Origin: Zunongwangia pacifica
Lineage (GTDB): Bacteria > Bacteroidota > Bacteroidia > Flavobacteriales > Flavobacteriaceae
Direction: 5' to 3'
Length of the DNA stretch: 64,000 nucleotides
Assembly: GCF_023499215.1 (NCBI RefSeq)
Contig: NZ_JAKHSK010000003.1
Coordinates: 1 to 64,000, forward strand
Shown: positions 52,813 through 61,870 of the stretch, one piece after another
How positions within the stretch are numbered: position 1 is the stretch's first letter
How the letters are laid out: every line of letters starts with the position of its first letter
Program-made: the position numbers and the translations under genes
Notes under the pieces: model-generated
The model's input: only the letters and a program-made list of their open reading frames with translations
What the model was told of the DNA's origin: nothing
The model's database searches: none

Positions 52813-52827
52813 TAGTTATCAACTATT

Positions 52828-52871
52828 CGTCATTCCGGACCTGCCTGCCGGACGGACAGGTCCAGGGTCAC
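52828..52871. repeat. Dispersed palindromic repeat of the GCCTGCCGG class
   Basis: GTCATTCCGGACCTGCCTGC continuing into CGGACGGACAGGTCCAGGGT. Related elements with the same core lie at 56560-56595 and near 58975. GC content is far above that of the surroundings. They are found only between genes. Confidence 0.75.
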
Positions 52872-52918
52872 TTATAACTCCATCGTGACCTTTACTAACA
52901 TTTAATTCATTTAAAAGA

Positions 52919-53911
52919 TTAGAATTGCGGAGTTTCACAACGCTCATCAATTAAACCTTCATCTTTAAGTGCAGTCCAAAACTCTTTTGGGATCTTAACC
53001 TCAAAAGCCTTCATGTTCTCTTTAGGCTGATAGGCTTTGCTGGCGCCCACTAAAACGGTATCTACAGCTTTTGGAGCGTAAGAAAATTGTATAGCGGCTT
53101 TGGCAAGATCTATCTCATATTTTTCAGCAATTTTTATCATCTTTTTATAGCGCGCATCTACATCTTCCGGCATTTCTCCCGCATAATTATAGCGCTTCTG
53201 TCCGCTTAACAAGCCGGCGTTAAATGGTGCCGCAACGATAAGTCTCACGCCACTTTCTTCAACTTTCGGAAATAATCGATCTAAAGAATCCTTATGATCG
53301 ATCATCGTATATTGAATTGCCGAAACAAACACATCGGGATCGGCATAATCGATCGTTCTTATAATAGGTTCTACGGTATTCACACCAAGTCCCCAGCCTT
53401 TAATTAAACCTTCTTCGCGCATTTTGGTAAGCTCGGGCATCGCTCCTTTTTTGGCGATTTCAAATTGCTCTTCCCAGTCGCCAAGATCGGCATTATTGTC
53501 TGGTGAAAGATCGTGGATAAATGCATAATCGATACTTTCTACACCAAGTCGCTGTAAACTATCTTCTACAGATCTTCGAACGCCCTCTGCGGTATAATCA
53601 TAACGATAATCGAATGGGGAAGGATCTACCCACTGCGTTTCGGGAATATTTTTAGTTGGGGTAAACAACCGTCCCACTTTAGTTGATAAGATATAATCCT
53701 CTCTTTTTTTATTTTTAAGAAAATGGCCCATTCGGCGTTCACTTAATCCTAAGCCATACCAGGGAGAAGTATCGTATTGTCTTATTCCACATTCCCAGGC
53801 TGCTTCTAAAGTTTCTCGAGATCGTTCATCATTCACCTTTTCAAAACCCGTACCTATAGCGACACCACCAAAAGCCAGTTTTTCTAATTTTAAATTTTTC
53901 TTAGTGCTCAT
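52919..53911 (-). CDS. Aldo/keto reductase (sugar 1-dehydrogenase-like)
   Basis: 330 residues, TIM barrel without signal peptide. IRQYDTSPWYGLGLSERRMG holds the catalytic Asp and Tyr, LSTKVGR the Lys and DYAFIHDLSP the His; AVDTVLVGASKAYQ binds NAD(P). The N-terminal pattern fits the D-threo-aldose/L-fucose 1-dehydrogenase subgroup. Substrate not certain. It is divergent from the sterol desaturase gene; operator site 2 lies 150 bp upstream of its start, so it might also respond to the Crp/Fnr protein. Confidence 0.9.
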   Translation of the reverse strand: MSTKKNLKLEKLAFGGVAIGTGFEKVNDERSRETLEAAWECGIRQYDTSPWYGLGLSERRMGHFLKNKKREDYILSTKVGRLFTPTKNIPETQWVDPSPFDYRYDYTAEGVRRSVEDSLQRLGVESIDYAFIHDLSPDNNADLGDWEEQFEIAKKGAMPELTKMREEGLIKGWGLGVNTVEPIIRTIDYADPDVFVSAIQYTMIDHKDSLDRLFPKVEESGVRLIVAAPFNAGLLSGQKRYNYAGEMPEDVDARYKKMIKIAEKYEIDLAKAAIQFSYAPKAVDTVLVGASKAYQPKENMKAFEVKIPKEFWTALKDEGLIDERCETPQF

Positions 53912-54061
53912 ATTTTTCCTTTTCTGAATTTTAGATTGAAAATAAAAAAGTATTTACGGATGCCTGTGGTATTTAACGCCCTATAACATTTGTTTTAAAC
54001 GTTAAGGTTTTCAATTGTTAAAGAATATTTAGTTTTTAGGAAGTATTGGGATGGGAGGACT

Positions 54062-54105
54062 GTAACAAAAGTTACTGGTCTAACCATAGCTTTTGGTTAC
54101 TTTTG
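54062..54105 (+). promoter_or_regulatory. Crp/Fnr-type operator and -7 box before the sterol desaturase gene (site 2)
   Basis: GTAAC-AAAA-GTTAC (54062-54075), preceded by T, then TACTTTTG (54098-54105), a full match to TAnnTTTG. Operator centre to last -7 base is 36.5 bp, identical to site 1. The start codon is 48 bp after the operator. Confidence 0.75.
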
Positions 54106-54123
54106 CTGCGGAATAAATTATAA

Positions 54124-55008
54124 ATGGAGAAATACCTAAAAATAATTCAGGATTCGTTTACCGGATATTTTAATTATCTGGTACAGGAGATTACCACTCC
54201 TTCCTGGACCAATTATTTTTACTGTCTCATTGCCATTTCGCTATTGGTATGGATGTTAGAAATTGCTTTACCCTGGCGTAAAAATCAGGCTGTTTTTAGA
54301 AAAGGATTCTGGCTGGATGGTTTTTATATTCTTTTCAATTTCTTCCTGTTTTCGTTGATTGGCTACAATGCGTTATCGAATGTTGGTGTGGCGCTTTTCA
54401 ATGATTTTCTTGGACTTTTTGGAATCGAAAATATGGTAGCCATAAATATCCAAAACCTACCAGTTTGGGGACAGTTACTTGTTATGTTTGTGATTGCCGA
54501 TTTTATACAATGGAATGTGCATAGGCAATTGCATAAGCGTTCCTGGCTGTGGCAATTTCATAAAGTACACCACAGTGTGAAAGAAATGGGATTTGCAGCA
54601 CAATTCAGGTTTCATTTTATGGAAACAATTGTATATAAAACGGCACAGTATATTCCGCTGGCGATGATTGGTTTTGGCATTCAGGAGTTTTTTATCGTAC
54701 ACATGTTTAGTGTGCTGGTTGGGCATTTAAACCATGCCAATGTGGGGTGGAATTATGGATTTTTAGGTTATATTTTCAATAATCCTAAAATGCATATCTG
54801 GCATCATTCTAAAGCATTACCAGAATCTCATCCCTACGGAATGAATTTCGGCTTAAGTTTAAGTATTTGGGATTATATTTTTAAAACAGCTTATATTCCC
54901 AAGAGCGGAAAAAGTATAGAACTCGGTTTTGAAGGAGATGAAAATTTCCCGAGAAGCTTTAAAGATCAGATGACTTTTCCCTTTAAAAATAATAAAGAAT
55001 TAAATTAA
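54124..55008 (+). CDS. Sterol desaturase/fatty acid hydroxylase-superfamily membrane protein
   Basis: 294 residues, four to five membrane helices. The di-iron histidine clusters are in order: HRQLH in NVHRQLHKRSW, HKVHH in WQFHKVHHSVKE, HLNH in VLVGHLNHANVGW and HIWHH in PKMHIWHHSKAL. The family oxidises lipids with O2. It is cotranscribed (13-bp gap) with the persulfide dioxygenase/rhodanese gene behind operator site 2, so it is presumably linked to sulfur or redox metabolism; a lipid substrate, such as a sulfonolipid precursor, is only a guess. Confidence 0.9.
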   Translation: MEKYLKIIQDSFTGYFNYLVQEITTPSWTNYFYCLIAISLLVWMLEIALPWRKNQAVFRKGFWLDGFYILFNFFLFSLIGYNALSNVGVALFNDFLGLFGIENMVAINIQNLPVWGQLLVMFVIADFIQWNVHRQLHKRSWLWQFHKVHHSVKEMGFAAQFRFHFMETIVYKTAQYIPLAMIGFGIQEFFIVHMFSVLVGHLNHANVGWNYGFLGYIFNNPKMHIWHHSKALPESHPYGMNFGLSLSIWDYIFKTAYIPKSGKSIELGFEGDENFPRSFKDQMTFPFKNNKELN

Positions 55009-55021
55009 AAAAGATAGGACA

Positions 55022-56359
55022 ATGATCATAGAACAGTTTAATGACGAGGCATTAGCTCATTACTCATATGCAATTATAAGTGAAGGCCAGATGGCAATTG
55101 TAGATCCATCTAGAAATCCAATGCCATACTATAAGTTTGCTGAAGAAAATAATGCAAAAATCGTGGCGGTTTTCGAGACTCATCCCCATGCCGATTTTAT
55201 AAGCAGTCATTTACAAATTCATGAAGAAACAGCAGCAACTATTTTCGTAAGTAAATTAGTTGGCGCAGACTATGATCATAAAAGTTTTGATGAAGGCGAT
55301 ACGTTGCAATTAGGAAAAGTAACTTTTAGCGCACTAAATACACCAGGGCATAGTCCAGATAGTATTACGGTGGTCGCCAAAGAAGCAAATGAAACTGCTC
55401 TTTTTACCGGGGATACCTTATTTATAGGTAATGTTGGCCGTCCAGATCTTCGCGAAAATGTGGGGAATATGAAAGCTAAACGTATTGATCTTGCCAGGCA
55501 AATGTATAATACGATGCAAACTAAATTCAATGAGTTGCCAGATGATGCTTTGGTTTATCCGGCGCATGGTGCAGGTTCGTTGTGTGGTAAAAATATGAGT
55601 AGTGATTCTTCCAGTACTTTAGGAAATGAACGCATGGGAAACTGGGCTTTTAAGGAGCAAACCGAAGAAGAATTTGTGGACGAAATTTTAAAAGATCAGC
55701 CTTTTATTCCGTCGTATTTTGGTTTTGATGTAGATATCAACAAAGCCGGAGCGCTAAACGTACAGAAAGCAAAATATAATGTTCCGGTTTTTCTAAATGT
55801 AGATGAAGTTGAGGAAGGGCTAACAATCGTGGATACAAGAGGCGGCGATGATTTTAAACAATCACATTTACCGGGAAGCATCAATATTATGGCGACTTCG
55901 CCAAAACAAAAATTCGAAACCTGGCTGGGAGCGATTATTCAACCTGAGGAAGATTATTATTTAGCAGTTCCTTCCGTAGAAGATATTGATTTCTTGTTGG
56001 AGCGTGTTGCTAAAATTGGCTACGAAAAACAACTAAAAGCGGTAATTACACTTGCTAAAAACCTTGAAGGTTCGACCGAATTCTTAGCGGTAGACGATTT
56101 TAAAGAAAATCCTTCAGAATACACGATTGTGGATATAAGAAATGCTTCTGAAGTTGCTGAAGGAAAGTTTTTTGAAAGTGCGATCACCATTCCGTTAAAT
56201 GAATTAAGAGATCGTACAAATGAAATTCCTACAGATAAGCCAATCGTGGTGCATTGTGCCGGCGGATATCGATCTGCGGCCGGTAGCAGCATTGTAGATA
56301 AAAAGCTAAGCGGAGTTAAGGTTTTTGATCTTAGCGATGCGGTAAACGAATTTAAATAA
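55022..56359 (+). CDS. Persulfide dioxygenase-like MBL protein fused to two rhodanese domains
   Basis: 445 residues, cytoplasmic. Residues 1-245 form an ETHE1/BLH-type metallo-beta-lactamase domain: FETHPHADFISSH (H54, H56, D58, H63), NTPGHSPDS, LFTGDTLFIGNVGRPDL and VYPAHGAGSLCG. Two rhodanese domains follow (about 260-350 and 355-445). The first lacks the catalytic cysteine (LAVPS in its place); the second keeps it, C412 in VVHCAGGYRSA. Such proteins oxidise glutathione or coenzyme A persulfide to sulfite and transfer sulfane sulfur. Second gene of the site-2 operon. Sulfite formed could leave by the TauE/SafE exporter. Confidence 0.93.
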   Translation: MIIEQFNDEALAHYSYAIISEGQMAIVDPSRNPMPYYKFAEENNAKIVAVFETHPHADFISSHLQIHEETAATIFVSKLVGADYDHKSFDEGDTLQLGKVTFSALNTPGHSPDSITVVAKEANETALFTGDTLFIGNVGRPDLRENVGNMKAKRIDLARQMYNTMQTKFNELPDDALVYPAHGAGSLCGKNMSSDSSSTLGNERMGNWAFKEQTEEEFVDEILKDQPFIPSYFGFDVDINKAGALNVQKAKYNVPVFLNVDEVEEGLTIVDTRGGDDFKQSHLPGSINIMATSPKQKFETWLGAIIQPEEDYYLAVPSVEDIDFLLERVAKIGYEKQLKAVITLAKNLEGSTEFLAVDDFKENPSEYTIVDIRNASEVAEGKFFESAITIPLNELRDRTNEIPTDKPIVVHCAGGYRSAAGSSIVDKKLSGVKVFDLSDAVNEFK

Positions 56360-56397
56360 GTCTTATCGAGATTTATGTTGTCAAACTAACTGAATGA

Positions 56398-56428
56398 ATC
56401 CCAATTTCTAAGAGAAGTTGGGATTTTT
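56398..56428 (+). terminator. Terminator of the persulfide dioxygenase operon
   Basis: ATCCCAATTTCT pairs with AGAAGTTGGGAT (one G-U pair), loop AAG, followed by TTTTCTTT. Confidence 0.85.
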
Positions 56429-56471
56429 CTTTATGCTTAAATTCGATGATATAATGTAATTTCTATTTTCT

Positions 56472-56595
56472 TCATTCCGTTCCGATAGCTATCGGAATTG
56501 ATCCGGAATCTCACTCAGATTTTTAAAATAGCACTCTAAGGATGAGACCCTGAATCAAGCCCGCCTGCCGGACGGGCAGGTTCAGGGTGACGTTA
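56472..56595. repeat. Pair of dispersed palindromic repeats
   Basis: First TTCCGATAGCTATCGGAATT with GATCCGGAATCTCA, then about 45 bp later GCCCGCCTGCCGGACGGGCA with GGTTCAGGGTGACG. The two parts recur separately at 52828, 58803-58920 and 60803. They account for most of the 348-bp spacer 56360-56707 outside the terminator. Confidence 0.8.
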
Positions 56596-56707
56596 CTTTC
56601 GTGGTTTGTTATAATTTTTAATAAATTATTAATCCTTCAGTAAAAGCCTTATTAATTTTCTATATTTACAACACTTGTTGGCTAAAACAGGTGAAATTTG
56701 ATCAAAT

Positions 56708-57193
56708 ATGGGGAAAAAGTTTAAGGTTAAAGTGAATGGCACATCTGAATTTGAATTTGCAGAAGATCAAATTATGGATTTGGATATTCAGATCAACAAA
56801 AATTCAGGTTTTCACATACTTCACCGGCATAAATCTTTTAAAGCTTCCGTAGAAAAAAGCGATTTCTTAAAAAGACGATATTCGGTAAAAATCAATTCAA
56901 ATATTTATACTATCGATATCGAAAACGATTTAGACCTTTTGATCGAAAAAATGGGACTTTCCTTAAGTGTTGCCCAACTTATAAATGATATTAAAGCCCC
57001 TATGCCGGGACTTATTCTTGAAGTGAATGTAGAAGAAGGCAGCCAGGTGAAAGAAGGGGATTATTTGCTGGTTTTGGAAGCGATGAAGATGGAAAATACA
57101 ATTACGGCACCGCGAGACGGCGTGGTAAAAAGTATTCAAATTAAAAAAGGCGAAACCGTAGATAAAAATCAGTTGCTTATCGAAATGGAATAA
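56708..57193 (+). CDS. Biotin carboxyl carrier protein of an acyl-CoA carboxylase
   Basis: 161 residues. The C-terminal biotinyl domain (about 92-161) has IKAPMPGLILEVNVEEGSQV and the biotin site LEAMKMENT with lysine 127; the N-terminal 90 residues are a short domain typical of the detached carrier of propionyl-CoA carboxylase in Bacteroidota. It moves carboxybiotin between the biotin carboxylase and carboxyltransferase encoded next. First of a three-gene set. Confidence 0.95.
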   Translation: MGKKFKVKVNGTSEFEFAEDQIMDLDIQINKNSGFHILHRHKSFKASVEKSDFLKRRYSVKINSNIYTIDIENDLDLLIEKMGLSLSVAQLINDIKAPMPGLILEVNVEEGSQVKEGDYLLVLEAMKMENTITAPRDGVVKSIQIKKGETVDKNQLLIEME

Positions 57194-57220
57194 TCCCTAT
57201 TCTATAAAAAAGAACAAAGA

Positions 57221-58675
57221 ATGAAAAAAATATTAGTGGCTAACCGTGGTGAGATTGCCTTGCGAATAATGAAAAGTATTCAGAAAATGGGCATTAAAAC
57301 CGTGGCTATTTTTTCTGAAGCCGATAGAAATGCACCTCAAGTAAAATTTGCTGATGAAGCGGTTTGTGTTGGCCCCGCACCATCAAATCAGTCATATTTA
57401 TTAGGAGATAAGATTATTGAAATTTGCAAGCAATTAAAGGTCGACGCAATTCATCCAGGATACGGATTTTTAAGTGAAAATGCCGATTTTGCCGAATCGG
57501 TAGAAGAGGCCGGGATCACGTTTATTGGTCCGCGAAGTAAAGCCATCCGAATCATGGGAAGCAAACTCGCTGCCAAAGATGCGGTGAAAAAATACGATAT
57601 TCCTATGGTTCCCGGGATCGATGAAGCGATTACCGATACCAAAAAAGCTAAAAAGATCGCAGCAGAAATTGGCTATCCTATTTTGATAAAAGCTTCTGCC
57701 GGCGGTGGAGGCAAAGGAATGCGAGTGGTCGAGCAGGAAAATGATCTGGAAGACCAGATGAAACGCGCTATAAGTGAAGCCGAATCGGCTTTTGGAGACG
57801 GTTCAGTTTTTATTGAAAAATATGTGGCTTCGCCGCGACATATCGAGATTCAGGTGTTGGCCGATACCCACGGTAATACATTGCATTTATTTGAACGGGA
57901 ATGCTCGGTGCAGCGTCGTCATCAAAAAGTAATAGAGGAAGCACCATCGATAGTTTTAGACGAAAAACTTCGGGATGCAATGGGAAAAGCAGCCGTTAGG
58001 GTTGCTGAAGCCTGTAATTATGTAGGTGCCGGTACGGTGGAGTTCTTATTTGATGAAAATCGAAACTTCTATTTTTTAGAGATGAATACCCGACTTCAGG
58101 TAGAGCATCCTGTAACCGAATATATCACAGGAGTTGATTTGGTAGAAGAGCAGATTAAAATTGCAAGAGGAGAGGCGCTAAGCATCAAACAAGAGGATTT
58201 AAAAATTAAAGGCCATTCGTTAGAATTACGGGTATATGCTGAAGATCCTATGGATAATTTCCTGCCAAGCGTTGGGAAATTGGAGAAATATAAAATTCCG
58301 CACGGAGAGAAAATTCGGGTAGATAATGGATTTGAAGAAGGGATGGACGTGCCGATCTATTACGATCCTATGCTGGCCAAATTAATTACCTACGGAAAAA
58401 ATCGAGAAGAAGCGATCCAGTTAATGATCAAAGCGATCGATGATTACCAGATAGAAGGTGTTTCGACAACTTTAAGTTTCGGAAAGTTTGTGTTTGAACA
58501 TGAAGCCTTTACTTCGGGTAAATTTGATACCCATTTTGTAAAGAACTATTATTCTCCTGAAAAACTTCAAAATGAAATTGAAGAAGAGTCGAAAATAGCT
58601 GCGTTAGTCGCTTTAAAACAATATTTAAAAGATCAGAAAAAAATAAGATTACCCATTACTGAGGCTAGGGATTAG
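57221..58675 (+). CDS. Biotin carboxylase subunit of an acyl-CoA (probably propionyl-CoA) carboxylase
   Basis: 484 residues. ILVANRGEIALRIMKSIQKM at the start, VDAIHPGYGFLSENADFA, the ATP-grasp loop KASAGGGGKGMRVVE, FERECSVQRRHQKVIEEAPS and EMNTRLQVEHPVTE are diagnostic of biotin carboxylase. It carboxylates the carrier encoded 27 bp upstream, using bicarbonate and ATP. The gene arrangement with a carboxyltransferase of the PccB type points to propionyl-CoA rather than acetyl-CoA as substrate. Confidence 0.95.
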   Translation: MKKILVANRGEIALRIMKSIQKMGIKTVAIFSEADRNAPQVKFADEAVCVGPAPSNQSYLLGDKIIEICKQLKVDAIHPGYGFLSENADFAESVEEAGITFIGPRSKAIRIMGSKLAAKDAVKKYDIPMVPGIDEAITDTKKAKKIAAEIGYPILIKASAGGGGKGMRVVEQENDLEDQMKRAISEAESAFGDGSVFIEKYVASPRHIEIQVLADTHGNTLHLFERECSVQRRHQKVIEEAPSIVLDEKLRDAMGKAAVRVAEACNYVGAGTVEFLFDENRNFYFLEMNTRLQVEHPVTEYITGVDLVEEQIKIARGEALSIKQEDLKIKGHSLELRVYAEDPMDNFLPSVGKLEKYKIPHGEKIRVDNGFEEGMDVPIYYDPMLAKLITYGKNREEAIQLMIKAIDDYQIEGVSTTLSFGKFVFEHEAFTSGKFDTHFVKNYYSPEKLQNEIEEESKIAALVALKQYLKDQKKIRLPITEARD

Positions 58676-58802
58676 TTGCAGTACTCAGTAAATAATTAAT
58701 TTGTTAATGTGGTGATTTGACAATTTGAAAATGCTAAAACTTAAACCTTTTCAAATTGAGATGTAAAATATTTGAATGTCCGGAATGAATCATAATGAAC
58801 TA

Positions 58803-58998
58803 TTGTCATCCTGAACTTATATTCGATAGCTATCGGGACAGGGTCTCATATAATTTGTTTTCAATACAGGATGAGATTCCGGATCAATTCCGATAGCTAT
58901 CGGAACGGAATGACGAAAACAATAAAGTATTACTAATTACGGATAACCAATAAAATATTGTCATTTCGACCCTGCCTCGCCGGCAGGCAGGTGAAACG
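58803..58998. repeat. Cluster of dispersed palindromic repeats
   Basis: Three units: GTCATCCTGAAC...CGATAGCTATCGGGACAGGG (58804-58850), a converging partner GGATCAATTCCGATAGCTAT ending CGGAACGGAATGACG (58882-58916), and CGACCCTGCCTCGCCGGCAG followed by GCAGGTGAAACGG (58967-58998). They fill much of the 412-bp gap 58676-59087, separating the biotin carboxylase and carboxyltransferase genes; no gene is present. Confidence 0.8.
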
Positions 58999-59087
58999 GA
59001 GAAATCTAAAACCAAGATCAATTTAAATTTTGAATGCGAAAACATTAGTGCTGAAGACTAAAAGCTGACAGCTAAAAATTAGAACCC

Positions 59088-60632
59088 ATGAGTAAAAAAA
59101 ATATAGAACAGCTAAATCAAAAAATAAAACAGGCACATCTTGGTGGTGGAGAAAAGCGCATCGCGAAGCAACACGAAAAGAAAAAGCTTACCGCGCGAGA
59201 ACGGATCGATTATTTATTGGATGAGGGTTCTTTTGAAGAGATCGGCATTTTGGTAACCCATCGTACTACCGATTTTGGAATGCAGGAGCAAAAGTTTTAT
59301 GGCGATGGTGTTGTTACGGGTTACGGAACGATCGATGGCCGACTGGTCTATGTTTTTGCTCAGGATTTTACGGTTTTTGGAGGGGCGCTTTCAGAAACAC
59401 ATGCCGAAAAGATCTGTAAAGTAATGGATCTGGCAGTAAAAACCGGTGCACCGATGATTGGTTTAAATGATTCTGGTGGAGCCAGAATTCAGGAAGGGGT
59501 AAAATCGCTTGGTGGTTATGCCGATATTTTTCATCGTAACGTAAAAGCCTCCGGAGTGATTCCACAAATCTCTGCAATTATGGGTCCGTGTGCCGGTGGT
59601 GCGGTGTATTCTCCCGCGATGACCGATTTTACGATCATGGTAGAAGATACCAGTTATATGTTTGTTACCGGCCCTAATGTGGTAAAGACAGTAACCAATG
59701 AAAATGTAACTTCCGAAGAATTGGGCGGCGCCAGTACACATTCCACAAAATCGGGCGTAACCCATTTAACTGCCAATAACGACATCACCTGCTTAGAAGA
59801 GATCAAGAAGCTGATAAGCTATATCCCACAAAACAATAAGCAAAAGACAGAGAAATTACCTTTTGAGCCTCAGGATGAGATTCGTGAAAAACTGGATGAA
59901 ATTATTCCCGATAGTTCGAACAAACCTTATGATATGCATTCGGTGATTGAAGGGATTATCGATGAAGATTCGTTTTTTGAAATTCATAAAAATTACGCCG
60001 ATAATATTATCGTTGGTTTTGCCAGACTGGGCGGAAGAAGTGTAGGGATCGTTGCGAATCAGCCAATGAGTTTAGCCGGAGTTTTAGATGTGGATAGTTC
60101 TAAAAAAGCAGCTCGTTTTACCCGTTTTTGCGATTGCTTTAATATTCCGCTACTGGTTTTAGTCGATGTCCCCGGATTTTTACCGGGAACCGATCAGGAA
60201 TGGAACGGCATTATTCTAAATGGCGCGAAATTATTGTATGCGCTTAGTGAAGCTACGGTACCAAAAGTCACGGTGATTACCCGAAAAGCCTATGGCGGAG
60301 CTTACGATGTGATGAACAGTAAGCATATTGGTGCCGATATGAATTTTGCATGGCCAAGTGCCGAAATTGCGGTGATGGGCGCCAAGGGAGCCAGTGAAAT
60401 TATCTTTAGAAAAGAAATTAAAGAATCTGATGATCCTGAACAAAAACTAGCCGAGAAAGAAACTGAATATGCCGAGAAATTCGCTAATCCTTTTGAAGCA
60501 GCACAACGCGGATTTATAGACGAGGTCATCCTGCCAAAAGACACCCGACGAAAATTACTGAAAGCTTTTAGTATGCTTGAAAATAAAAGTGTTTTAAGAC
60601 CAGATCGTAAACATGGGAATATTCCGCTTTAG
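59088..60632 (+). CDS. Acyl-CoA (propionyl-CoA) carboxylase carboxyltransferase subunit
   Basis: 514 residues, two crotonase-like halves. [20 protein letters not shown] and [19 protein letters not shown] open the chain; [20 protein letters not shown] and [17 protein letters not shown] form the first oxyanion site, [13 protein letters not shown] and [20 protein letters not shown] the second. Length and motifs fit PccB. It transfers the carboxyl group from biotin to propionyl-CoA to make methylmalonyl-CoA. It is separated from the other two subunit genes by a 412-bp repeat-rich gap, which suggests insertion of repeats into a former operon. Confidence 0.95.
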   Translation: MSKKNIEQLNQKIKQAHLGGGEKRIAKQHEKKKLTARERIDYLLDEGSFEEIGILVTHRTTDFGMQEQKFYGDGVVTGYGTIDGRLVYVFAQDFTVFGGALSETHAEKICKVMDLAVKTGAPMIGLNDSGGARIQEGVKSLGGYADIFHRNVKASGVIPQISAIMGPCAGGAVYSPAMTDFTIMVEDTSYMFVTGPNVVKTVTNENVTSEELGGASTHSTKSGVTHLTANNDITCLEEIKKLISYIPQNNKQKTEKLPFEPQDEIREKLDEIIPDSSNKPYDMHSVIEGIIDEDSFFEIHKNYADNIIVGFARLGGRSVGIVANQPMSLAGVLDVDSSKKAARFTRFCDCFNIPLLVLVDVPGFLPGTDQEWNGIILNGAKLLYALSEATVPKVTVITRKAYGGAYDVMNSKHIGADMNFAWPSAEIAVMGAKGASEIIFRKEIKESDDPEQKLAEKETEYAEKFANPFEAAQRGFIDEVILPKDTRRKLLKAFSMLENKSVLRPDRKHGNIPL

Positions 60633-60802
60633 AGTTTAGAACGCTATGCTGTTAGATTTGAGATATTAGATTGCTTCGCTTTTTGGAAATTGAATTTATT
60701 TTGAATGCTGAATGCTGAATGCTGCAATTTGGAAGTAGGAGTCAGGAGACAAGAAATAGGATTAATTGTATAGCGATTGTACATTTTATGTTATAAAAAG
60801 TA

Positions 60803-60846
60803 GAGTCATCCTGAACTTGTCCTCGATAGCTATCGGGACAGGATCT
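60803..60846. repeat. Dispersed palindromic repeat
   Basis: GAGTCATCCTGAACTTGTCC then TCGATAGCTATCGGGACAGG and ATCTCA, same unit as at 58804. The 334-bp gap 60633-60966 also has simple repeats (GAATGCTGAATGCTGAATGC near 60704) and a phrase like that at 25415; no gene. Confidence 0.75.
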
Positions 60847-60966
60847 CAGCCTATAAGTTTGGATAATCAAATGCATGTGATTCCTTATGGAGGATATTTA
60901 AAGCTAAAAGCTGAGCGTAATGGCTAAAAATCTTCGATTTTTTCTTATGTTCCCCAAAAATAATAG

Positions 60967-61869
60967 ATGAAATTCAACAAAATCGCCTGTGTCGATAATA
61001 CTAAAATGAATAATGAAGCCATTGCTGAGCTTCAAAAGTATTCAGAAGAAAAAATTATTAATCCAGATGATTTTCCAGAAAGCGAAGAAGAAATTTTAAA
61101 CCGAATTGGCGATGCCGAAGTAATTTTTGTATCCTGGAACACCCAGATTACTGAAGAGATTATAAAAAAGTGCCCCAATCTCAAATATATTGGGATGTGC
61201 TGTAGTTTGTACGATGATGCTTCGGCCAATGTTGCGGTGAATTATGCCCGTGAAAACGGAATTACAGTTACCGGTATTTTTGATTACGGTGATCCCGGGG
61301 TGGCAGAATTTGTGATTTCAAAATTGATTATGCTTATCCAGGGGTATGGCCAGCATCAATGGAAAGCGCTTCCACAGGAACTTACCGATCTTAAAATAGG
61401 CATCATAGGCCTTGGGGTTACAGGGCAGCTTTTGGCGGATTGTTTGCAGTCTTTTGGTGCCGATTTGTACTACTATAGTAGGAGTAGAAAACCAAAATAC
61501 GAGCAAAAAGGAGTACAATTTTTAGAATTAGATGAATTGCTGGAAACTGTATCGGTAATTTCAATCCATCTTCCTAAAAATACAGAGGTGTTTCAGAAAG
61601 AACATTTTGAAAAATTTGGAGAAGGAAAGATTTTTATCAACACGTCTTTAGGCGTTCCGTTCGATTTGGAAGCTTTTCGAAATTGGATAAAATCAACCTC
61701 CAATTTTGCGATTTTCGATGGTGATGCAGAGAAAGGTATTCCGCAGGATATTCAAAAATTGAAGAATGTGCTTATAGAAAAGAAAAGCGCCGGCTGGACG
61801 CAGAAAACACAGGAACGACTTTCAGAAAAAGTATTGCGAAATTTTAAAGAATATCTTCAGGGAAAATAA
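60967..61869 (+). CDS. D-2-hydroxyacid dehydrogenase-like NAD-binding protein
   Basis: 300 residues. The Rossmann motif DLKIGIIGLGVTGQLLADCL lies at about 140-160 and the catalytic domain resembles D-isomer hydroxyacid dehydrogenases: EVIFVSWNTQITEEII, CPNLKYIGMCCSLYDDASAN, ISIHLPKNTEVFQKEHFEKF and INTSLGVPFDLEAF. The normally conserved catalytic His near the C-terminus is not obvious (SAGWTQKTQERL), so activity may differ from the family. Operator site 3 begins 2 bp after its stop. Confidence 0.85.
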   Translation: MKFNKIACVDNTKMNNEAIAELQKYSEEKIINPDDFPESEEEILNRIGDAEVIFVSWNTQITEEIIKKCPNLKYIGMCCSLYDDASANVAVNYARENGITVTGIFDYGDPGVAEFVISKLIMLIQGYGQHQWKALPQELTDLKIGIIGLGVTGQLLADCLQSFGADLYYYSRSRKPKYEQKGVQFLELDELLETVSVISIHLPKNTEVFQKEHFEKFGEGKIFINTSLGVPFDLEAFRNWIKSTSNFAIFDGDAEKGIPQDIQKLKNVLIEKKSAGWTQKTQERLSEKVLRNFKEYLQGK

Positions 61870-61870
61870 T

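Noticed and set aside
60690-60745. Short tandem GAATGCT units, considered as a CRISPR or minisatellite
   Set aside because: Only three 7-bp units with no spacers; similar simple stretches occur at 25430 and are likely intergenic decay.
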